From a virus: DNA of 64,000 nucleotides. Location: positions 52,216 to 116,215 of IMG/VR virus record IMGVR_UViG_3300044635_002180, one strand, 5' to 3'. The notes beneath the pieces were generated by a model. It searched no databases. It was not told where the DNA came from and was given only the letters and a program-made list of their open reading frames with translations. Positions 58,130-64,000 of the stretch are shown one piece after another (the first letter of the stretch is position 1; every line of letters begins with the position of its first letter). The position numbers and the translations under genes were made by a program.

Positions 58130-59127
58130 TCAACCAAAAAGATCAAATAAATCGGAATACATCTGTTCTGTTGGTTTATGTGCAGGCCACTTAACTGCAG
58201 TATAAAATCTTTCCACCACGGAGAATACAATCTTTTCAAACATTTTCTCGTATGCAGGCTTGAATATGCCATGAAATTCAGTTGGGTAGTAGTATTTAAA
58301 TGCAATGGTCTCTACACCATACTTGTTGGGTGTAGCAATGTACATCCATCTGATTTTATCACCTGACTGAATAGCTTCATATTTTGATATGATGTCAAGC
58401 TTTTTGAGCAATACATTATAGTTGTGAGCAGACTTCACATGCACCGGAGCACCTTTGGGCAATGAAAACTCTTTGGCCTTGCTTGCATGCTTGTCAAGAT
58501 CTTTGATGCCCATGACATATGCTACTTCTTCTGGCTTGAGTGCTTTGAACACATCATATGCTTCATTAACAACAGCATTGGTTTTGATTCTATCGCGTGT
58601 ATCAAGCATTGTTTCAATGATTTTTTTAACGTATGGTTTGATGGCTTTTGGCATAGAAGTTCTCACCACCTCCACACCAACATACTTCCACTTATCACAC
58701 TCAATTCCTTCATCATCCACCACATGTGCAACATATCGCTTCTTTTCTAAAAATAAGCCTTTGTCAATGATGGACTCTCTCTTGAAGACAATTCTAGGAT
58801 CAAGTGAGTTTAGCTCATCTTTGAGCTTGGTATTAATTTGATTGTTTATATAAACATTTAGACCGTCAATAATTTCATGCACCTTGCCATTGACTTTGTT
58901 ATTAATCAACAAAGGTTCATTGTATTTTTTGAGCAGTGGCTCAATGCACAAATACACCGAATCGGTATCACCTGCTACAGCAATATCAGGAAAATTATTA
59001 GTACCTAAAACAGAAGCAGTATATTCTCTTGCTTGAGTTCGAGCAGTCTTAATGATGTACTGACCAGTCAGTGTGATGGATGATGCAATATCATCATCAC
59101 CCAGCGGCGCATTTTTATTGCCCATGT
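58130..59127 (-). CDS. 43: DNA polymerase gp43, C-terminal part (exon after group I intron)
   Basis: Codes palm and thumb of the family B polymerase: MGNKNAPLGDDDIASSITLT follows motif B, motif C is AVAGDTDSVYLC with both catalytic Asp, then KKRYVAHVVDDEGI and the thumb. The frame has no long coding upstream of 59125 and begins directly at the proposed intron end: the two bases 59127-59126 complete a codon whose first base (T, 59368) lies before the intron. After splicing the sequence reads NSVYG-Y-MGNKNAP, which matches NSxYGxxGN of family B enzymes. An ATG at 59125 could give an unspliced fragment without motif B. Confidence 0.85.
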
Positions 59128-59367
59128 CATTTATCTTCTACTTTGCTCGCTAGACAAAATACGCTTTTACGCTGCTATACATCGCTGTATAGATGAGACT
59201 ATATCATCACTAAAAGTGTGCCCCGTTTCGGTATGCTTATACCTACCTGCTTGCGCAGTAGTCGTTGAACGTTCGCAAATTATGCGCTTCGCTGCTGATT
59301 GTCTCAGTGAGAGTTTCCAGCAATTAGAGGCATTTGCTTGCTTTTTACAGCAAGGGGCTAAGAGTCA
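59128..59367 (-). ncRNA. Group I self-splicing intron in the DNA polymerase gene
   Basis: 240 nt with all four conserved core elements in order on the minus strand: P AATTGCTGGAAAC (59313-59325), Q AATCAGCAGCGAAGC (59286-59300), R GTTCAACGACTA (59259-59270), S GATATAGTCT (59196-59205). GACTA in R pairs with TAGTC in S to form P7. The 5' exon end GGGT pairs with GCCC of the intron (59355-59358), giving P1 with the required U-G pair at the splice site; the last base is G (59128). It carries no open frame and interrupts the codon after motif B. This stretch also explains the lack of coding between 59128 and 59367. Confidence 0.9.
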
Positions 59368-59479
59368 ACCCGTATACAGAATTAATAAAAATTTTAATGC
59401 ATAATTGCTTTGCATTTAACTGGGTTATTTTGTCTCTCAGATAGCGTGCTCGCTCCTGTAGTTGTTGTTTGTTTATCAT
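59368..59479 (-). CDS. 43: DNA polymerase gp43, motif B exon (third fragment start)
   Basis: 37 codons plus one base, from ATG at 59477-59479 to the intron. It codes INKQQLQERARYLRDKITQL followed by NAKQLCIKIFINSVYG, the family B motif B (K-x-x-x-N-S-x-Y-G) that contacts incoming dNTP. TATAAA lies 5 nt before the ATG, so an independent start is possible, making a third polymerase polypeptide with the downstream exon. Confidence 0.8.
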
Positions 59480-59529
59480 AAAAATTTATATAGATTAATA
59501 CCTAAAATATAAAAATCAACCACTATAAC

Positions 59530-59537
59530 CATAAATA
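59530..59537 (+). promoter_or_regulatory. Late promoter, CATAAATA, 6 nt before ATG
   Basis: Plus strand reads CATAAATA-CAGTAT-ATG at 59544; opens the plus-strand insert in the polymerase gene. Confidence 0.65.
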
Positions 59538-59543
59538 CAGTAT

Positions 59544-59819
59544 ATGGTCAAGACATTTGAAGTTTAAGCATCTTATAGACGGGCACAATATTATGTTACT
59601 CTGCTTGATTGTGATACGGGGAGTGAGCATTCTAAATTTCTTATAGAATGGATAAAAAAATATAGCTACGCGAAAGATGGTATTATGGATAGAATCCGCT
59701 CAGCTGATTTTAAAACTCCGGTAAGCATGCGAAAATGCAAGAAGAATATTGTCGTTTTAAAAGCTGTAAAGAGGAAGCCTACTGAAGAAGAGTATCTGCA
59801 ATTACTATCACTATTTTAA
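59544..59819 (+). pseudogene. Inserted plus-strand gene with in-frame TAA at codon 8
   Basis: From the ATG the frame reads MVKTFEV, TAA, then stays open for 83 codons (ASYRRAQYYVTLLDCDTGSE ... KAVKRKPTEEEYLQLLSLF) to a stop at 59817-59819. The product would be a basic protein of about 91 aa with no clear family, perhaps an intron- or homing-related factor. It lies between two polymerase fragments and converges with the end of the second one. Either a nonsense mutation or a base error inactivates the start, or translation begins after codon 8. Confidence 0.5.
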
Positions 59820-61073
59820 CTGATCTTCAATATTCTTCAATTCCTTTTTAAGCTTCATCATTTCCTTGCGAACAGCAACACGCTCTTTGTAATATTCATC
59901 TACAATCTCTGGTAGAATTCCTTTGACTTTTTGGCTAAACAAAACCTTGGCTTTGGTTATGGCAATTTTTTCCTGATTTACAAATTGTGCAAACTTAGCC
60001 AGTGGCAAGTTAAAAACCTGACCATTGATGTGTTTGATGGTTACACTTTTATCATCTGTATCAATGATGTTACCTACCTTTGTCTCTGGAGACAAATTGA
60101 GACTAATCATGATGTTGGGGTACAGTGAATTAGCATCAAAAGATACAACATTGCTTTGAAAGCCCTCCATGGGCTCTGCAACAAATGCACCCGGATTTTT
60201 ATCACCTTCACCATCACGAACAAATGTAGGCAAGAATTGTGATCTTTGACGAGCACGAATGGCAGCAGTTCCTGTGATTGTAGACAAGGTGCTCATTGCA
60301 TTTTCCATGGTGGTCAGGCCCATGTAAGCCAACATTCTCAGCAGTGGTACATACTGCAATTTTAAATCCATCTTCACAAGCAGTGCAACGTCTTGCAAGT
60401 TATAATCTACAAACAATTGCCAATCTTCTTTTGCTAAGCTTGCAAGATTGGTATTGCCATAATCAACCTTTCTCTCACCCAGTTCAAGTTCTGCAATGTA
60501 ATCGAGTTTATAGCTCTCGCGGTTTGTAAAGCTAAAACGCTTGTAAATATCAATGTAATCAACGCATGAAACTCCGTCAATGTACCAGCGGATTTGCGGC
60601 TTGCCAAATATGCCGCTGTTGAGAGTTCTACAATACACTCTACCAACAGGTGAAAGCTTTGATGAATACTCTTCACTCAAAATATTATTGATTCTGTTGA
60701 TGATGTATGGAATATCAAACCCTGCACTATTCCAACCTGTCAACAAGTCACATTCCAAGCTGCTGAAGAACTCTATAAAATTCACCAACAGTTGGCGCTC
60801 TGTTGCACAATGAACAAACTTCAAGTCACTTCTGTTGTGTTTATAATCAGTTGTACCCCAAGAGAAAAACTGATTGGTCAAACTGTCATGAATGGTAATA
60901 ATGTTGATGGGATGCTTAGCATATTCAGCTGCAGGAAACTCTGTTTGCTGAACATAACAACTGTTATCATAATTAACCCACTGCTGTTTCTCCTCATCCC
61001 ACACTTCATATTCTTCTCGCATATTTTTATTACACGCGAAATCACCCAATTTGATATACTGATACTGTTCCAT
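59811..61073 (-). CDS. 43: DNA polymerase gp43, exonuclease and palm part (second fragment)
   Basis: 420 aa. Contains Exo II (LTGWNSAGFDIPYIINRINN), Exo III (LFVDYNLQDVALLVKMD) and polymerase motif A (VVSFDANSLYPNIMISLNLS), and ends in the fingers helix (RKEMMKLKKELKNIEDQLK) with TAG at 59811. Motif B follows only 330 nt later in the next fragment. At the N-terminus, FPAAEYAKHPINIITIHDSL continues the exonuclease fold begun in the fragment at 61903. Start is ATG 5 nt after the HNH gene stop; no promoter octamer is seen, so it is read with the HNH gene. Confidence 0.9.
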   Translation of the reverse strand: MEQYQYIKLGDFACNKNMREEYEVWDEEKQQWVNYDNSCYVQQTEFPAAEYAKHPINIITIHDSLTNQFFSWGTTDYKHNRSDLKFVHCATERQLLVNFIEFFSSLECDLLTGWNSAGFDIPYIINRINNILSEEYSSKLSPVGRVYCRTLNSGIFGKPQIRWYIDGVSCVDYIDIYKRFSFTNRESYKLDYIAELELGERKVDYGNTNLASLAKEDWQLFVDYNLQDVALLVKMDLKLQYVPLLRMLAYMGLTTMENAMSTLSTITGTAAIRARQRSQFLPTFVRDGEGDKNPGAFVAEPMEGFQSNVVSFDANSLYPNIMISLNLSPETKVGNIIDTDDKSVTIKHINGQVFNLPLAKFAQFVNQEKIAITKAKVLFSQKVKGILPEIVDEYYKERVAVRKEMMKLKKELKNIEDQLK

Positions 61074-61075
61074 AG

Positions 61076-61888
61076 TTATTTGTTGCGCAGGTTTAAAATT
61101 CTTGTTCGTACTTTTGATGATTTTGAATTAATATAGTTTTCAAACTCTTGATCAGACATACACTTAATACGAACTTTCATAATTGACTGTTGCCGTGTCG
61201 CTTTTCCCTTTTTATTATTTGATATATTAATACTTCTCACGGCATGATCAACACATGTTGAATGTAAACTCTTGTTAAGTCGTTGTTGCTTTTCAGCAAC
61301 ATCTAATCCGTTTATATATTCTTTTATTTTTTTAGATCGTTTTAAATTAGATTCTTCACTTTGAATACATCCGCGCCTTGATTGAAAAAAACATTCACGA
61401 CTACACATTGTAGCATATCTTGTTTTCACACGCCTACCACAGTTGTTTCCACATAAAGGCATAGTCATTAATCTCTGCATCTTATTGTGACTGCCACGGA
61501 TTTTTAATTTTTCTGATACTACAGTTTTAATATAATCACTTTTCATAGGGTGATTTTTTGAAAACAACTCTCTAGCACACTTGAATAGCTTTGCATTTAT
61601 TTTTCGCTTATCACTATTATGTGTACACATTCTATTAAATGCAGCTGATAATTTCATAGCTCTTGCAGTGTAAGTAACATCCGCTTCTGCAAGTTTTTGA
61701 TAACCCACTGCTAGGAGGTGATGTAAAACAAAATGCTCTTTTGCTGTAACTTTAACAATATTATCAGCTATATCATTACCACCAAGACACTTGGGTAATA
61801 CATGGTGTCTCTCACAATAGATGCTTTCATCTAAGCATCTGTTTTGGCAATTTATAATAATTTTATCATATACTTTTAAGTAGTTCAT
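61076..61888 (-). CDS. HNH homing endonuclease inside the polymerase gene
   Basis: 270 aa. The HNH motif is YCERHHVLPKCLGGNDIADN followed by IVKVTAKEHFVLHHLL (H-H ... N ... H). A zinc-like Cys cluster (CGNNCGRRV ... CSRECFF) and a basic C-terminus bind DNA. It fills the space between the first and second polymerase fragments and has its own late promoter 5 nt before the ATG, so it is a freestanding homing gene. It has no space for a group I intron core, so the polymerase here is probably split, not spliced, as reported for Aeromonas T4-like phages with 43A/43B. Confidence 0.85.
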   Translation of the reverse strand: MNYLKVYDKIIINCQNRCLDESIYCERHHVLPKCLGGNDIADNIVKVTAKEHFVLHHLLAVGYQKLAEADVTYTARAMKLSAAFNRMCTHNSDKRKINAKLFKCARELFSKNHPMKSDYIKTVVSEKLKIRGSHNKMQRLMTMPLCGNNCGRRVKTRYATMCSRECFFQSRRGCIQSEESNLKRSKKIKEYINGLDVAEKQQRLNKSLHSTCVDHAVRSINISNNKKGKATRQQSIMKVRIKCMSDQEFENYINSKSSKVRTRILNLRNK

Positions 61889-61893
61889 AGGAG

Positions 61894-61901
61894 TATTTAT
61901 C
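61894..61901 (-). promoter_or_regulatory. Late promoter, GATAAATA, 5 nt before ATG
   Basis: Minus strand reads GATAAATA-CTCCT-ATG at 61888, directly behind the stop codon of polymerase fragment 1. Confidence 0.75.
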
Positions 61902-61902
61902 T

Positions 61903-62310
61903 CTATGTCGACCTTTTTTTGCGTATTTTAATCTGATTATCATTTTTATACTTGCTTGTATCCACCTCAATGTCAATCGTAACAACACGCACCGGAAATT
62001 TAGCAAAATCCTCATCCTGGTTGTGTTGCCAAAACATATCAATGAGGTGTTGCTGCACTGGATTAATATTTTCAAACAATCTCTTGCTTCCACACTCTTT
62101 GACAAATCTGCTGCGATCAAATTGTGTCTTGAACGTACGTTTGCGCAATTTGGTATTAAAGATGCTCACATCTTTGCCAGACATATCCTCAAGCATGAGA
62201 TAAGGCTGGTAAGAACTCATGTACGAAATTCTATTACCATTCTCATCCCATGAATATATCTTCATACATTCATCCTGCGGAATATAAACTGCATTTCTGT
62301 ATCCTATCAT
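61903..62310 (-). CDS. 43: DNA polymerase gp43, N-terminal fragment
   Basis: 135 aa from the ATG at 62308-62310 (start IGYRNAVYIPQDECMKIYSW). It includes the N-terminal domain (KTQFDRSRFVKECGSKRLFE, NPVQQHLIDMFW) and Exo I (VRVVTIDIEVD) with the catalytic D and E, then ends with IKIRKKRST and TAG. It must associate with the second fragment to form the exonuclease site. The break lies shortly after Exo I, close to a metal-binding motif, a usual place for homing endonuclease insertion. Confidence 0.85.
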   Translation of the reverse strand: MIGYRNAVYIPQDECMKIYSWDENGNRISYMSSYQPYLMLEDMSGKDVSIFNTKLRKRTFKTQFDRSRFVKECGSKRLFENINPVQQHLIDMFWQHNQDEDFAKFPVRVVTIDIEVDTSKYKNDNQIKIRKKRST

Positions 62311-62341
62311 ATAAGACAAGATAATGTATCAAGAAGCATAA

Positions 62342-63544
62342 TCAAATGTTAGAATTGAACCTACCAATATTTTTTCTATCAGGGCTGCCATATGGCGTGG
62401 AAAACAATTCAACATAGCAATCATGATTTTCAGGCAATTCTAAAAATCTCTTGTCTGCAATTTTTCTGTAATGATGACTTCTATCCTTGTAAGTGTTAGT
62501 GCGCTTGAGTGTTTCTTCAATCAATTGCATCATCTCTTCTCCTGTTTTGAACTTAATTGTAGCATCCTTATACGTAACAATGTCTTGACATGCAATGGGC
62601 AAACCGTAGCAACATGCTTCAATGAATTTAATGTCACTCTTGCAACGATTAAATTCATTATCCTGCAAGGGAGCCACCAGCATCTGAACTTCCAGATCAT
62701 CAATTTTTTGTGGATAATCGTATAAATTTTGCCAAGGGTGGAATTCTATCTCACCGCTCTTAATATACGGCACCAACGATAGAGGTGCTGCACCCATGAA
62801 TATCCAGGTGTATTTGTGACGAGAATCAATGATGTGCTTCACGATGTCTTCAAAATCATCTTTGCCGCTCACCTTGTTATCAACATCAAAATGTGCACCA
62901 GAACCAGCATACAGAATGCGTGGCTTCTTCTTATGCTTGATCAAGCGATCATAATTTTTCTGTGGATTAAAATATTGACCCATCCACCACTTGGGCACAA
63001 AATTTGGAATTGTAGTAATTTCTTTTTTGCCGGTCTTGCGTCTGAAATAATCTCTCATGTACTCATTTGTGACAGTGATCTCATCACAAAGAGACATGAT
63101 TTGTAAAATATTGTTGCGAATTTCTTCTGATTCAAAAGCAAACTTAAACTTGTTATAGTCTGGAATATCTTCATGAAATACTACATCATCAATTTCGTAA
63201 ATCAGTCTAAACCCAAATTTAGATTGCAGTTGTTTCATGTATCTCACAAAGTCAAGCTGCGGACCTGTTGCTTGTCTTTGAATTCTAACTACTTTTAATG
63301 GAGCATAGAATGCTTCACTGTTGTTCATAATAGTAGTAGTTGTACTAATTATTTTTTGATTAGCATTTAAAATATGCTCTGGCCATATCATTCTCCAGAA
63401 TCCACACCCGGACATATCTGCAGCATATTGCAGCACACGCGGCGCATCAGCTTGAGGAGGCTGCTGCTGTTTTTGCTCTACAACAGCTGGCTGTGCAGCA
63501 AATGGCGGTTTGAAAGGTGCTCGAAAAGGAGAATTATTAAACAT
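62342..63544 (-). CDS. Glycosyltransferase family 4-like
   Basis: 400 aa. GT-B fold: N-terminal half with Rossmann pattern (VVRIQRQATGPQLDFVRYMK, GFRLIYEIDDVVFHED, CDEITVTNEYMRDY), linker VPKWWMGQYFN, and nucleotide-sugar half (PRILYAGSGAHFD, YTWIFMGAAPLSL, DIKFIEACCYGLPIACQD with the E-x-x-x-G-x-P type motif). Pro/Gln-rich first 35 residues. Similar enzymes occur in many T4-like phages beside replication genes. A sigma70-like promoter stands 5 nt before the ATG, so it is an early gene and possibly modifies DNA or a host target. Confidence 0.75.
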   Translation of the reverse strand: MFNNSPFRAPFKPPFAAQPAVVEQKQQQPPQADAPRVLQYAADMSGCGFWRMIWPEHILNANQKIISTTTTIMNNSEAFYAPLKVVRIQRQATGPQLDFVRYMKQLQSKFGFRLIYEIDDVVFHEDIPDYNKFKFAFESEEIRNNILQIMSLCDEITVTNEYMRDYFRRKTGKKEITTIPNFVPKWWMGQYFNPQKNYDRLIKHKKKPRILYAGSGAHFDVDNKVSGKDDFEDIVKHIIDSRHKYTWIFMGAAPLSLVPYIKSGEIEFHPWQNLYDYPQKIDDLEVQMLVAPLQDNEFNRCKSDIKFIEACCYGLPIACQDIVTYKDATIKFKTGEEMMQLIEETLKRTNTYKDRSHHYRKIADKRFLELPENHDCYVELFSTPYGSPDRKNIGRFNSNI

Positions 63545-63549
63545 GCAGT

Positions 63550-63577
63550 TATATATGAAATACTACACATTACTCAA
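63550..63577 (-). promoter_or_regulatory. Sigma70-like early promoter, leaderless arrangement
   Basis: Minus strand: TTGAGT, 16 nt, TATATA, then 5 nt (ACTGC) and ATG at 63544. The -35 overlaps the gp46 stop codon. Confidence 0.6.
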
Positions 63578-64000
63578 CCCGCTTAGTTATACCATTTTCT
63601 TTGACCAGCTGAATAACGTTGCTGGTTGCAAAGAAGTTACTGCTTTTGCGGTGGGTAATTATGTATGCACATTCACTGTTGAGCTTGGCCCTATCAGCAA
63701 TTATTTGATATGCCAACTCAACGCCTTTTTCATCCAAGCTAGAATCAAACAATTCATCATAAAACATGATGTTGTAAGATACATTGCCTTGCATTCTGCG
63801 AACATCAATGAACGCAAACAAGCATGCTAAATCTATGCTTTTGCGCTCGGCACCAGAAAAATTAAAATAGGAACACAATTTGCCGCGATCATTATGAATT
63901 TCTTCTTCAAAATATTCATTAAATTTGCAACTGCAATTGAACCCAATTTTTTTGAGATAAATTTGAATTTTGCTGTTGAGAATCTGCAAGATTTTTTTGG
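63570..64000 (-). CDS. 46: Recombination nuclease subunit gp46 (SbcC/Rad50-like), C-terminal part
   Basis: The frame is open at the window edge, so only the last 143 codons are present. The ABC signature FSGAERKSIDLACLFAFIDV and Walker B YNIMFYDELFDSSLD are followed by the D-loop and the ITHRKSS switch histidine, all characteristic of T4 gp46. With gp47 it processes DNA ends to feed UvsX. Upstream part with Walker A and coiled coil lies beyond the window. Confidence 0.9.
   Translation of the reverse strand, partial: KKILQILNSKIQIYLKKIGFNCSCKFNEYFEEEIHNDRGKLCSYFNFSGAERKSIDLACLFAFIDVRRMQGNVSYNIMFYDELFDSSLDEKGVELAYQIIADRAKLNSECAYIITHRKSSNFFATSNVIQLVKENGITKRVE

Noticed and set aside
59216-59404. 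62-codon plus-strand frame within the polymerase region
   Set aside because: It lies over the group I intron core on the other strand, has no promoter octamer and no protein-like sequence.
1-64000. tRNA genes, CRISPR arrays and attachment sites
   Set aside because: Looked for by eye; nothing with cloverleaf-like spacing, spaced repeats or integrase context was found. A tRNAscan-type search would be needed to exclude tRNAs fully.

Overview
The window is a 64 kb piece of a T4-like myovirus (Caudoviricetes, contractile tail) with AT-rich DNA. No tRNA, rRNA, CRISPR array or host metabolic operon is visible. Identification rests on a co-occurring set of T4-type proteins: large terminase gp17, tail sheath gp18, gp4, gp53 and other baseplate/tube proteins, a T4-type lysozyme, primase gp61, RNase H, sliding clamp gp45, gp32, helicase gp41, UvsX, family B DNA polymerase gp43 and the C-terminus of gp46. 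The host cannot be named. The sigma70-like early promoters (TTGAxx, 16-17 bp, TATAxT) and the near absence of Shine-Dalgarno sites are the only clues; gene content resembles marine or freshwater T4-like phages.

Layout. 1-20080 (minus strand): morphogenesis cluster, read right to left: neck gp14-like, PD-(D/E)XK nuclease, terminase (interrupted by an intein), tube-like protein, sheath, VSR-like homing endonuclease, gp4, lysozyme, two more tube-domain proteins, two possible assembly chaperones, tape measure, gp48-like, gp53 and a hub protein. An acidic plus-strand gene (16799-17593) interrupts it. 20113-40458 (plus strand): a metalloprotease, a large tail/baseplate protein, then about 18 kb of adhesion proteins (tail collar, LamG-like, beta-propeller, RCC1-like and Mtd-like N-terminal domains), ending in a protein with a roughly 100-residue Thr/Pro/Ser tail followed directly by two glycosyltransferase-like genes. 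40455-64000 (mostly minus strand): replication and recombination genes with nucleotide metabolism (DUF5664, thioredoxin, QueC), a class II amidotransferase, two further glycosyltransferases, and a DNA polymerase broken into three reading frames by an HNH gene, a plus-strand insert and a group I intron.

The main unifying observation concerns expression. About thirty genes are preceded by a T4-type late promoter octamer (NNTAAATA, mostly [CTGA]ATAAATA) whose last base lies exactly 5 nt (sometimes 6, rarely 7) before the start codon. T4 late transcription starts about 6 nt after this box, so the predicted transcripts begin at or within 1-2 nt of the start codon and would be leaderless. Four sigma70-like early promoters (before 40715, 44448, 57657 and 63544) have the same 5-nt spacing. 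The rule was used here to correct many start codons, to accept three GTG starts, and to find two short genes. Downstream genes in operons mostly start by ATGA or TAATG overlap. The single strong Shine-Dalgarno-like sequence lies before a class II amidotransferase whose only start compatible with its catalytic Cys is ATT.

Other points of interest: a probable class 3 (W-C-T) intein in the terminase Walker A motif; a GT27-like DxH glycosyltransferase beside a mucin-like Thr repeat (candidate phage-encoded O-glycosylation of a tail protein); a QueC that has lost three of its four zinc cysteines; and at least six homing-endonuclease-type elements.
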